Assembly: GCA_964528765.1 (NCBI GenBank)
Contig: CAZGVA010000042.1
Coordinates: forward strand, 1-7,607
Origin: JABICX01 sp964528765
Lineage (GTDB): Archaea > Nanobdellota > Nanobdellia > UBA10117 > JABICX01
DNA: 7,607 bases
Direction of reading: 5' to 3'
Position numbers and translations under genes: made by a program. Of this stretch, positions 1 through 5,008 are shown piece by piece; the stretch's first letter is position 1, and the number at the start of each line of letters is the position of its first letter. Under the pieces are notes generated by a model. It searched no databases and had not been told where the DNA came from. It was given only the letters and a program-made list of their open reading frames with translations.

Positions 1-1
1 G

Positions 2-421
2 TCAAACCACTTGTGGTTTCCATTGTTCCATCCAAAAGAAGTTCTAGAGTTAGCAAATACATTAAAGACAAGTCAAGCTAGAATTAATGCTGTTTCTGCG
101 AACTCCACCGTTGTTGATGAATACTGTAAGAATTACATAGACAGCACAGGCGGAGTTGCAAGCATTGGAAAGCAAACAGCAGAGAATATTGGTTTGTTTG
201 TATTTGGGAACAAGATTGTGCAAATAGTCTATCCAAAGCACATTGTTGAGAAAATAAACTCAACATTCAAGAATAGTAAAAAGCTAGACACAGTGCTAAC
301 ACCTGAATTTCTAAAAGAGACGCTTTACAAGAAAATCAAACTGCCCGTAATTGTTGTTGAGAGTAAAGAGATATCAGAACTGCTCAAACAGAATGTAGAA
401 CGCATAATAACTGGGGCGTAA
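2..421 (+). CDS. 3' part of a regulator-like protein, C-terminal sensor-type domain (5' partial)
   Basis: The reading frame is open from the left edge to TAA at 419-421, so this is the C-terminal part of a longer protein. A TTG at 11 is in frame but reads naturally as leucine (HLWFPLFHPKEV), so it is not taken as the start. About 140 residues are visible. The pattern of paired strands (GLFVFGNKIVQIVYP and later PVIVVESKEISELLKQ) resembles the phospholipase D-like or TrmB-like C-terminal domains that follow a winged helix in many archaeal regulators, where the last strand-helix unit typically reads IVIESKEIAE. No PLD catalytic HxK motif is visible, so if this fold is right it would be a binding domain and not an enzyme. 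Coding status is secure; the family assignment is a pattern-based inference. Base composition is richer in GC than the nuclease gene that follows. Confidence 0.55.
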   Translation, partial: SNHLWFPLFHPKEVLELANTLKTSQARINAVSANSTVVDEYCKNYIDSTGGVASIGKQTAENIGLFVFGNKIVQIVYPKHIVEKINSTFKNSKKLDTVLTPEFLKETLYKKIKLPVIVVESKEISELLKQNVERIITGA

Positions 422-489
422 ATCTGTACCAGTTGTTTAACCTATCCTTCGCACTCGAATACCTCATATGAGTTTTGATTATGTATAAT

Positions 490-506
490 CTTTTAAATTT
501 TTATTT
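490..506 (+). terminator. T-rich 3' end signal of the first gene
   Basis: About 70 bases after the stop at 421 there is a run of T-rich sequence (cttttaaatttttattt), the usual form of archaeal intrinsic termination. A perfect 10-base palindrome, CTCATATGAG (463-472), followed by TTTT lies just upstream and could add a weak hairpin. The facing minus-strand gene ends at 524, so this is a convergent junction. Confidence 0.35.
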
Positions 507-523
507 AACTAAACGCTATGTGA

Positions 524-1912
524 TTAAGCATCAAATTCATATAAATCTTTCAGTTGTGTCACTTTACTAGTATCTTTAATACTTTGTTTAACGGGGTCAG
601 GTAATTTTGACTCATCAAACTTAATTTCTCCATCCATCATGCAAAAATTATGGTTAACCATACCATTAGAATAATGGTTTTCAGAGATTCCAATTATTTT
701 GTTTGCATTATGTTTCTTCTTCATGATTGCGGTGTAAGCAGATAACATGTTTTCATTAATTTTAGGATCTTGATACTTTCTAGAAAATAGAAATAGAAAG
801 TTTGAATCTCGGTTTAAAGAAATAAATGGTGCTCTAAAATCGCTTTTTTTCAATATAAAATGCTGGTAAGCAGGTAGTATTTGGTTTGCAATAAGTCTTC
901 TTTGGAAACGGTTCAACTTTAGTAACTCAACAAAAAAAGAATCATTATCTGTAGGAATTTTCGGAAGAATTTTATTAATAATTGTATCAATAAAGTAACT
1001 ATCTTTATCTTCTTCAGCTCTTTTCTTTAATTTTTTACTCAAATCACCTTTTTCTAGGCTATCTTCAAAATCGTCGTCCATTAGAATTAATGAAGCAGTA
1101 TCAAACTTGCTTTTTGATATACTATCGGGTACCATCGTTCGATTTGTTGAAAAGAAGTAACTTAATATTTTACGTTCACTTAATAATGGAACATTCTTTT
1201 GAACTAAAATTCTCCTTTTGTCGAGGTATTCTATAAATTCCGGAAGAGTATCGTTAAATTCAATTATTTTTACTAATTCTTGGTACGTTATAATATTTGC
1301 AATCTCTTCTTTGTTTTTTAGATTAATAGCATTACCCTTAGTTATAAAATAATCCTTATCTGGATGAAAATAAGAAACACAGACACCAATTATTTTTTTA
1401 ACATTTTTTAACTGGATTTCAATTTCTTCTCCTAAATTATTTTTAAATTTCTTCGTAACTGCATCATTTCTAATCCAATTAATTGTCGTATTTAATTGAC
1501 CAATGGCAGTATCAATACATTTCTTCCTAAACCGATCAAATTCAGTTATTTTAGTATAATTTTTAGTTTTTGATTGAAAAACAATCACTGTTCCATCGAA
1601 AAAGACCATATTATCACAAAACTCATTTTCATTTTGAAGTTTAGGATTTTTAAATAAGAATTTATCATAAACCAATCGATTTAGTAATTCGTTGATTTTA
1701 TCTTCTTGAGTATCACCAAAATCAGTTAAAGAAATATATTTGTCTTCGAGTCGATATAATTTATTTCTTTTGATTAATTTCTGTATACTCTTTTTGATTT
1801 TTTCTTTTTGCAAACCAATATCCACAGATAAATTTTTAATAAAAGAATCTTCTAAAATTATTCCCCCATTTTCGAACAAAATATCTATGATTATCGGTTC
1901 TAATTTAGCCAT
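524..1912 (-). CDS. Winged-helix plus PD-(D/E)xK nuclease-like protein, solitary
   Basis: The protein has 462 residues and starts at ATG 1912; a TATA box about 24 bases upstream supports this start as leaderless. Residues 1-65 look like a small helix-turn-helix domain (helices separated by an RLEDKYISLTDFG wing). Residues about 85-150 carry a nuclease-type core: NEFCDNMVFFDG, then hydrophobic VIVFQSK, then a long basic helix ending in AIGQLNTTINWIRN. E97/D100 and Q113-x-K115 match the E, D, (E/Q)xK layout of PD-(D/E)xK enzymes; glutamine at the third position also occurs in TnsA. The region around 362-428 (ISLNRDSNFLFLF, then KIIGISENHYS) is a second conserved-looking domain I cannot name. 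No methyltransferase, helicase or other restriction partner is adjacent. It may be a defence or DNA-processing nuclease; the substrate is unknown. It is clearly more AT-rich than the flanking small genes, which could indicate transfer. Confidence 0.6.
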   Translation of the reverse strand: MAKLEPIIIDILFENGGIILEDSFIKNLSVDIGLQKEKIKKSIQKLIKRNKLYRLEDKYISLTDFGDTQEDKINELLNRLVYDKFLFKNPKLQNENEFCDNMVFFDGTVIVFQSKTKNYTKITEFDRFRKKCIDTAIGQLNTTINWIRNDAVTKKFKNNLGEEIEIQLKNVKKIIGVCVSYFHPDKDYFITKGNAINLKNKEEIANIITYQELVKIIEFNDTLPEFIEYLDKRRILVQKNVPLLSERKILSYFFSTNRTMVPDSISKSKFDTASLILMDDDFEDSLEKGDLSKKLKKRAEEDKDSYFIDTIINKILPKIPTDNDSFFVELLKLNRFQRRLIANQILPAYQHFILKKSDFRAPFISLNRDSNFLFLFSRKYQDPKINENMLSAYTAIMKKKHNANKIIGISENHYSNGMVNHNFCMMDGEIKFDESKLPDPVKQSIKDTSKVTQLKDLYEFDA

Positions 1913-1930
1913 AACAATTATTGTACTTCT

Positions 1931-1942
1931 TAAATATATAAG
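1931..1942 (-). promoter_or_regulatory. TATA box of the nuclease-like gene
   Basis: Read on the minus strand the sequence is CTTATATATTTA, centred about 24 bases before the ATG at 1912. With the usual archaeal TATA-to-start distance, transcription would begin at or next to the start codon, giving a leaderless mRNA. There is no ribosome binding site. Confidence 0.65.
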
Positions 1943-2005
1943 ATATGCGACAAAGGTAAGTTGGAAAATTTAAGAAAGCATAAATATATAGTAATCACCA
2001 ACGCA

Positions 2006-2028
2006 CCCGCCGACTGAAAGGAGGCGGG
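2006..2028. other. GC-rich hairpin in an AT-rich spacer
   Basis: CCCGCC (2006-2011) and GGCGGG (2023-2028) form a perfect six-pair GC stem around an 11-base loop, in an otherwise AT-rich 200-base spacer (1913-2112). A TATA-like element (taaatatata, 1981-1990) lies about 25 bases before the stem on the plus strand, and ATATAT at 2030-2035 could serve the minus strand. A short structured RNA, a protein-binding site, or a mobile-element end of the IS200/IS605 hairpin type are all possible. No transposase is nearby. Only the hairpin itself is seen directly. Confidence 0.4.
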
Positions 2029-2080
2029 CTATATATGAAGTAACTCCAATAACTTACATAGCTCAAGTGATTCAAAAATC

Positions 2081-2090
2081 CTTATATTTT
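2081..2090 (+). promoter_or_regulatory. TATA box for the small-gene pair
   Basis: CTTATATTTT is centred about 27 bases upstream of the ATG at 2113, the distance expected for a leaderless archaeal transcript. It supports the reality of the 40-residue frame at 2113-2235. Confidence 0.55.
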
Positions 2091-2112
2091 TCAATAACAA
2101 ATTATCCATAGT

Positions 2113-2235
2113 ATGGAAGTTAAGGAATTCGGAAGCAAGTCTGATGCTGAAAAGTGGCTAAAGGAGAACAAAGGAGCGTCTAAGTTTCTGGCTTTCAAAA
2201 AGTCAGGGGGATTTGTAGCTGTTGTTTTCAACTGA
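2113..2235 (+). CDS. Small 40-residue protein, unknown function
   Basis: ATG at 2113 to TGA at 2233-2235 encodes 40 residues, beginning MEVKEFGSKSDAEKWLKEN and ending SGGFVAVVFN. The composition is that of a folded mini-protein: a charged amphipathic helix (about residues 8-20) followed by two short strands (KFLAFKK and GFVAVVFN). A TATA box sits about 27 bases upstream, consistent with a leaderless message, and the next frame starts 2 bases after the stop, so the two may be co-transcribed. I do not recognise a family. The regular codon use, promoter spacing and protein-like sequence argue for a real gene despite its size. Confidence 0.55.
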   Translation: MEVKEFGSKSDAEKWLKENKGASKFLAFKKSGGFVAVVFN

Positions 2236-2237
2236 CT

Positions 2238-2465
2238 GTGAAAATGGAAAACTCCACTGTGCCGTCAAGTAATAGTTCTAAATTACTTAATCAGAATGTT
2301 TGGGAAAGGCTAGCTTTGGGCGCTATCTCGTGGCGTGAGCTGAGACAGCTTTCAGGTACTTATTTCTATGTTAAAAAGTCGGATGCATATTTCTTCTGGA
2401 AGGGCTATGCAGTGGCTAGCAGATTGATTCTAAACAAGCGGGGCATGAAGAAATGTGCTAATTGA
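2238..2465 (+). CDS. Small 75-residue protein, unknown; 3' half duplicated downstream
   Basis: The frame begins with GTG at 2238, two bases after the previous stop; ATG at 2244 is an equally good start, giving 73 residues. No ribosome binding site is seen, so translation coupled to the upstream 40-residue gene is likely. Residues 1-37 are polar then helical (VWERLALGAISWRELRQ). Residues 38-75 are aromatic and basic (TYFYVKKSDAYFFWKGY, then RLILNKRGMKK). I recognise no family. Its last 39 codons recur at 6810-6926 with five base changes, of which four are silent and one changes the last residue from N to S. That substitution pattern indicates the C-terminal half was translated and constrained in the history of both copies. 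It could be a host gene whose 3' end served as an insertion site. Confidence 0.5.
   Translation: MKMENSTVPSSNSSKLLNQNVWERLALGAISWRELRQLSGTYFYVKKSDAYFFWKGYAVASRLILNKRGMKKCAN
2349..2465 (+). repeat. 117-base direct repeat, copy A
   Basis: This segment matches 6810-6926 without gaps, 112 of 117 bases identical by eye. Matching starts at codon 38 of the small gene and ends precisely at its TGA; flanking bases differ on both sides. The two copies are 4461 bases apart in the same orientation and bracket the metal/redox island. Confidence 0.9.
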
Positions 2466-2469
2466 GTTC

Positions 2470-2483
2470 TGAATACACATTCG
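2470..2483. promoter_or_regulatory. Upstream copy of the island operator
   Basis: TGAATACACATTCG has the GAAT-4-ATTC core of the stronger palindrome found 29 bases downstream (centre to centre) and lies just before the TATA box of the DUF5320 operon. It is a weaker match at the outer positions. It may be an auxiliary binding site. Confidence 0.4.
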
Positions 2484-2488
2484 AAACC

Positions 2489-2498
2489 TTTATATATA
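2489..2498 (+). promoter_or_regulatory. TATA box of the DUF5320 operon
   Basis: TTTATATATA preceded by CGAAACC, which is suitable for a TFB recognition element. It predicts a start of transcription near 2518-2522 and a leader of about 35 bases before the ATG at 2555. Its downstream edge overlaps the operator palindrome. Confidence 0.7.
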
Positions 2499-2514
2499 TG
2501 AATATGTATTCATA
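2497..2514. promoter_or_regulatory. Operator palindrome 1 (TATGAATA-TG-TATTCATA)
   Basis: An 18-base inverted repeat with perfect 8-base arms and a 2-base centre, overlapping the TATA box and lying before the predicted transcript start. This is where a repressor would block TBP or RNA polymerase. The TGAA-n6-TTCA skeleton resembles operators of ArsR/SmtB-family metal sensors. A near-identical site sits in the same place at 4940-4957. Confidence 0.65.
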
Positions 2515-2535
2515 ATTACTGAGCAAAATGCTCAT

Positions 2536-2544
2536 AAAGGAGGA
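2536..2544 (+). promoter_or_regulatory. Ribosome binding site that fixes the DUF5320 start
   Basis: AAAGGAGGA is a full Shine-Dalgarno match ending about 10 bases before the ATG at 2555. It lies inside the frame that would begin at ATG 2528, so 2555 is the real start. It is also one of few clear ribosome binding sites in a window dominated by leaderless genes. Confidence 0.8.
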
Positions 2545-2554
2545 TAAATTTAAA

Positions 2555-2815
2555 ATGCCAAATCAAGATAGAACTGGAAGACTTGGACGAGGAAGAAACT
2601 GCGACGATGTTGCTATATCGGATAGAGCTGGTGGCGGTTTTGGACGAGGACGAGGATTCGGACGTGGAGCTGGACGAGGTTCAGGATATGGATTTCGAAG
2701 AACAACTGATAAAGAACCAACTAAAGAAGATGAAAAATCTTATTTAGAATCTGAACTAAAAGCTGCTAAAGACGCTATAACTGAAATTAATAAGAGACTA
2801 CAAGAATTAAAGTAG
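2555..2815 (+). CDS. DUF5320-type glycine/arginine-rich protein with coiled-coil tail
   Basis: The protein has 86 residues from ATG 2555, chosen over the in-frame ATG at 2528 because a strong ribosome binding site lies between them. It starts MPNQDRTG, has a glycine/arginine-rich low-complexity stretch at about residues 25-49 (GFGRGRGFGRGAGRG), and ends in a charged coiled coil at 56-86. This is the architecture of DUF5320 proteins (MPxGDxTGPxGxGP start, GRG segment, coiled coil), which are commonly encoded beside NifX-like proteins in archaea and anaerobic bacteria. The usual methionine-rich TGPMG part is altered here to TGRLGRGRNC. Biochemical function is unknown in the family. It is the first gene of a unit continuing with a NifX-like protein and a split permease, under a palindrome-containing promoter. 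Confidence 0.8.
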   Translation: MPNQDRTGRLGRGRNCDDVAISDRAGGGFGRGRGFGRGAGRGSGYGFRRTTDKEPTKEDEKSYLESELKAAKDAITEINKRLQELK

Positions 2816-2825
2816 TTTCTTTTTT
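2816..2825 (+). terminator. T-run after the DUF5320 gene
   Basis: The stop codon is followed directly by tttctttttt, a typical archaeal T-rich termination signal. It overlaps the possible TATA box for the next gene, so readthrough and a fresh start are both possible at this spot. Confidence 0.4.
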
Positions 2826-2831
2826 ATATTA
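2821..2831 (+). promoter_or_regulatory. Possible internal TATA box before the NifX-like gene
   Basis: TTTTTATATTA is centred about 26 bases before the ATG at 2852, the leaderless spacing used elsewhere in this window, and the gene has no ribosome binding site. The downstream genes could therefore be transcribed apart from DUF5320 and partly outside operator control. Confidence 0.45.
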
Positions 2832-2851
2832 TTAAATAATAAGTAAATAAT

Positions 2852-3199
2852 ATGAGAATTGCATTTGCAGCTGAAGGTGAAGGAATTAATGCTAAATTAG
2901 CTTATCATTTTGGTAGATGCCCATATTATGTTTTTGTTGATTTAGATACAAATAGCATAAAAAATACAACAACAAAAGAAAACCCGTTTTTTAATACGCA
3001 CGAGGAAGGCGCAGTACCACAATTTATTGCTACTGAAAAAGTAGATATACTTATTGCTGGCGGAATGGGTCCAAAAGCTATTGAATGGTTTAATAAATTA
3101 AAAATAACTGCAATAACTACAAAACCTCGAGAAATAAGTAATGTTTTGAAAGATTACTTAGCAGGAAAATTATCTGGAGCAAAATCATGCAGAACTTAA
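2852..3199 (+). CDS. NifX/NifB C-terminal-like dinitrogenase cofactor-binding family protein
   Basis: The protein has 115 residues, of the PF02579 fold used for iron-sulfur/molybdenum cofactor binding in NifX, NifY and the NifB C-terminus. Seen here: an N-terminal strand MRIAFAAEG, the hallmark YHFGRCPYYVFVD (H19, C23), an NPFFNTHEEG segment with H50, the VDILIAGGMGPKAIEWF motif at about 64-80, and a C-terminal GAKSC with C113. Free-standing members are widespread in anaerobes lacking nitrogenase and their role is unsettled; metal-cluster or metal-ion handling is the usual proposal. No nitrogenase genes are present, so nitrogen fixation should not be inferred. The gene overlaps the following permease by 13 bases, indicating a shared transcript. 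The histidine and cysteines make it the better candidate metal binder of the two NifX-like proteins here. Confidence 0.88.
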   Translation: MRIAFAAEGEGINAKLAYHFGRCPYYVFVDLDTNSIKNTTTKENPFFNTHEEGAVPQFIATEKVDILIAGGMGPKAIEWFNKLKITAITTKPREISNVLKDYLAGKLSGAKSCRT

Positions 3200-3609
3200 A
3201 AATTAAACAAGCCATATTCAAAGCTGGAAAAGGTATGTGGAATATGGTTCCTATGCTTATAGGAATTGTTTTTTTAATTGGTTTAGCTAATTCACTAATT
3301 CCAAAATCAGCTTATTCAAAGGTTTTTACAGGTAGTATTTTTGATCCATTAATTGGCAGTATTTTGGGAAGTATTCTTGCAGGAAGTCCTATAACTAGCT
3401 ACATAATTGGTGGAGAATTTTTAGCTCAAGGAGTGAGTTTGATTGCGATTACTGCTTTTATTGTAGCATGGGTAACTGTTGGAGTTATTACACTTCCTGC
3501 TGAAATCATGATGCTTGGAAAGAGATTTTCAATAGCTCGAAATGCGATTAGTTTTGTATTTGCAATAATTGTTGCAATAATCACTGTAGGAGTACTTAAT
3601 TTATTATGA
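3187..3609 (+). CDS. Split permease, half A (PF03773/YraQ-ArsP-like)
   Basis: The protein has 140 residues, with hydrophobic segments at about 19-37, 52-77, 81-107 and 117-138. A GSPIT motif (66-70) in the second segment is followed by GGEFLAQGVSLIAITAFIVAWVTVG, the pattern of the permease family that includes YraQ and the organoarsenical exporter ArsP. Ordinary family members are about twice this size; here the job is divided with the next gene, whose GPI motif is the counterpart. The start overlaps the NifX-like gene by 13 bases and the stop overlaps the next start as ATGA, so translation is coupled and the halves are probably made in equal amounts. It likely works in the cytoplasmic membrane as a heterodimer. 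The substrate is unknown; a metal or metalloid is suggested by the neighbours, not by specific residues. Confidence 0.75.
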   Translation: MQNLKIKQAIFKAGKGMWNMVPMLIGIVFLIGLANSLIPKSAYSKVFTGSIFDPLIGSILGSILAGSPITSYIIGGEFLAQGVSLIAITAFIVAWVTVGVITLPAEIMMLGKRFSIARNAISFVFAIIVAIITVGVLNLL

Positions 3610-4094
3610 TAAAACTAAAAGAAGTACGCAAATCATGGTATTTTACAATCGTAGTTGCAATTATATATTTGATTGTTTGGGTGATTGATTCTGGCAAAGC
3701 ATTAGAATCCTTACAAGCTACGTTAAATATATTTATTAAAATTCTACCAATTTTTGTATTTGTATTTCTCTTGCTAACTTTCACAAATTATTTTATTACT
3801 CCTAAAAAACTAGCGGGGTGGCTTAACAAAAAACATGGTTGGTTAATAGCTATTATAACGGGAATTATTTCAACGGGTCCGATTTATATGTGGTATCCGA
3901 TGTTACAAGATTTACAAAAACAGGGAGTTAGAAACGGTTTAATAGCAACTTTCCTTTACAATCGTGCAATCAAACCTGCACACTTACCATTAATTATCCT
4001 TTATTTCGGACTTGCTTTTACAATTGTATTGACAATAGTAATGGCCATCTTATCTGTTGTTCAAGGTTGGCTAGTTGAGAAAATTGTTAAATAA
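3606..4094 (+). CDS. Split permease, half B (PF03773/YraQ-ArsP-like)
   Basis: The protein has 162 residues. After a basic N-terminus there are hydrophobic segments at about 11-28, 40-62, 78-97, 108-118 and 125-157. TGIISTGPIYMWYPMLQDLQKQGV (about 85-108) places a GPI motif as in half A, followed by YNRAIKPAHLPLIILYFG, where the conserved R/K and proline lie between helices. Its start codon shares ATGA with the stop of half A, the classic mark of translational coupling and of subunits made in equal numbers. The similar GPI hairpins in the two halves fit the internal duplication of the full-length permeases. No cysteine pair typical of As(III) sites is visible, so substrate assignment is open. 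It is the last gene of its unit and converges on the ZIP gene. Confidence 0.75.
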   Translation: MIKLKEVRKSWYFTIVVAIIYLIVWVIDSGKALESLQATLNIFIKILPIFVFVFLLLTFTNYFITPKKLAGWLNKKHGWLIAIITGIISTGPIYMWYPMLQDLQKQGVRNGLIATFLYNRAIKPAHLPLIILYFGLAFTIVLTIVMAILSVVQGWLVEKIVK

Positions 4095-4125
4095 TATATA
4101 CTACTGAATATATAAATATTTAAAA

Positions 4126-4863
4126 TTAAACTATACTCAAACTCAAAGCCATTACAGCCATCCCAATAAACACGCCAGCAATTGTCACATGATGTTTTTC
4201 ACACTTAAATGCGTAGGGTAGTAATTCGTCAAAGCTTATAAAAACCATAATACCTGCAACTGTTGCGAGCATTACGTACAACATTGAAGTAGTTAAGAAA
4301 TTTCTTAAAAATAAATATGCAACAATTGCTCCAATTGGTTCAGTAATACCTGCAAGAAAAGCATACCCAAAAGCCTTAAATTTATTACCTGTTGCATAAT
4401 AAATTGGTATAGCAATAGCGATACCTTCCGGAATATTATGAATTGCAATTGCAGTTGCAACAAGTAATCCAAGTTTAATGTCAACAATTGCTGAAAAAAG
4501 TACAATCATCCCTTCGGGAATATTGTGAATAATAATACCTATCGTAACTAACAATCCACATTTCCTAAGCCCTTTTTCTTTAGCTGGAGGATTTTCTGAT
4601 TCATATGAATGTGGAATAAGTACATCAATTAAATAGATAATTAATATTCCTATGAAAAAAGAAATAAGAGCATAATTATACCCAATGTTCATAATACTTT
4701 CATTTAATAATTCAGTAAGTGAAATAAAAATCATTACTCCTGCTGCAAAACCCATACCAAAAGATAAGTAACGCAATTTAGGTTTTTTTATAAAAAAGAT
4801 AACAGAACCACCAATAGCAGTAGAAAGTCCCGCTAATATTGTAAGGATAAATGCATTAATCAT
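4126..4863 (-). CDS. zupT: ZIP-family metal transporter, ZupT type
   Basis: The protein has 245 residues, close to the roughly 257 of E. coli ZupT, and begins MINAFILTILAGLSTAIGG, a near match to the ZupT N-terminus. The metal-site signature in transmembrane helices 4 and 5 is present twice: HNIPEG at 113-118 and again at 142-147. AGITEPIGA (171-179) supplies E175, and FDELLPYA (211-218) is the last conserved block. ZupT proteins import divalent cations, mainly zinc but also iron, cobalt and manganese, across the cytoplasmic membrane. The cytoplasmic loop between helices 3 and 4 is short and poor in histidine. A TATA box about 23 bases before the ATG indicates a leaderless message, and a copy of the island palindrome lies just upstream of it, consistent with metal-dependent repression. 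It is transcribed convergently with the permease operon and divergently from the second NifX-like operon. Confidence 0.9.
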   Translation of the reverse strand: MINAFILTILAGLSTAIGGSVIFFIKKPKLRYLSFGMGFAAGVMIFISLTELLNESIMNIGYNYALISFFIGILIIYLIDVLIPHSYESENPPAKEKGLRKCGLLVTIGIIIHNIPEGMIVLFSAIVDIKLGLLVATAIAIHNIPEGIAIAIPIYYATGNKFKAFGYAFLAGITEPIGAIVAYLFLRNFLTTSMLYVMLATVAGIMVFISFDELLPYAFKCEKHHVTIAGVFIGMAVMALSLSIV

Positions 4864-4879
4864 TTAATCAACCTTACAG

Positions 4880-4892
4880 ATAATATAAAAGA
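4880..4892 (-). promoter_or_regulatory. TATA box of the ZIP gene
   Basis: On the minus strand the sequence is CTCTTTTATATTA, centred about 23 bases before the ATG at 4863, so the mRNA should be leaderless. No ribosome binding site is present. Confidence 0.6.
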
Positions 4893-4894
4893 GT

Positions 4895-4910
4895 TATGAA
4901 TATACATTCT
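4895..4910. promoter_or_regulatory. Operator-like palindrome at the ZIP promoter
   Basis: TATGAATATACATTCT keeps the GAAT-4-ATTC core of operator 1 but loses symmetry at two arm positions. It sits immediately upstream of the ZIP TATA box and 45 bases (centre to centre) from the stronger operator serving the opposite strand. A weaker site could give ZIP a different response threshold. Confidence 0.45.
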
Positions 4911-4933
4911 AAATAAAACATAATTTCGTAAGA

Positions 4934-4943
4934 CTTTTATATG
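4934..4943 (+). promoter_or_regulatory. TATA box of the second NifX-like operon
   Basis: CTTTTATATG predicts a transcript start near 4964-4968 and a leader of about 40 bases before the ATG at 5009. Its right edge overlaps operator 2, exactly as in the DUF5320 promoter. Confidence 0.65.
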
Positions 4944-4957
4944 AATATCTATTCAAT
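4940..4957. promoter_or_regulatory. Operator palindrome 2 (TATGAATA-TC-TATTCAAT)
   Basis: Aligned to operator 1 it is identical through TATGAATAT-n-TATTCA and departs only at one centre base and the last two. It overlaps the TATA box in the same register. The repeated position in two otherwise unlike promoters argues for a real shared regulatory site and against chance AT-rich symmetry. Confidence 0.65.
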
Positions 4958-5008
4958 ACATTATCCAACAAATGAAATACATTTGCTGGCTCTCAACCCG
5001 AGGTTAAT

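Noticed and set aside
1740..1973. Open frame of 77 codons on the plus strand
   Set aside because: It lies opposite the 5' part of the nuclease-like gene; hydrophobic composition arises from antisense of AT-rich lysine/asparagine codons, and there is no promoter or ribosome binding site.
2528..2554. Earlier in-frame ATG for the DUF5320 gene
   Set aside because: The ribosome binding site for ATG 2555 lies inside this extension, and the family normally begins MPxxDxTG as at 2555.
4095..4125. Further operator copy (ctgaatatataaatatt) between the convergent permease and ZIP genes
   Set aside because: It has TGAATA but no matching ATTC arm, and it lies between gene ends where no promoter is expected.
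4305..4505. Minus-strand frame of 66 codons within the ZIP gene
   Set aside because: It is a shifted frame of the ZIP gene, which has clear family motifs; leucine/glutamine-rich low-complexity product.
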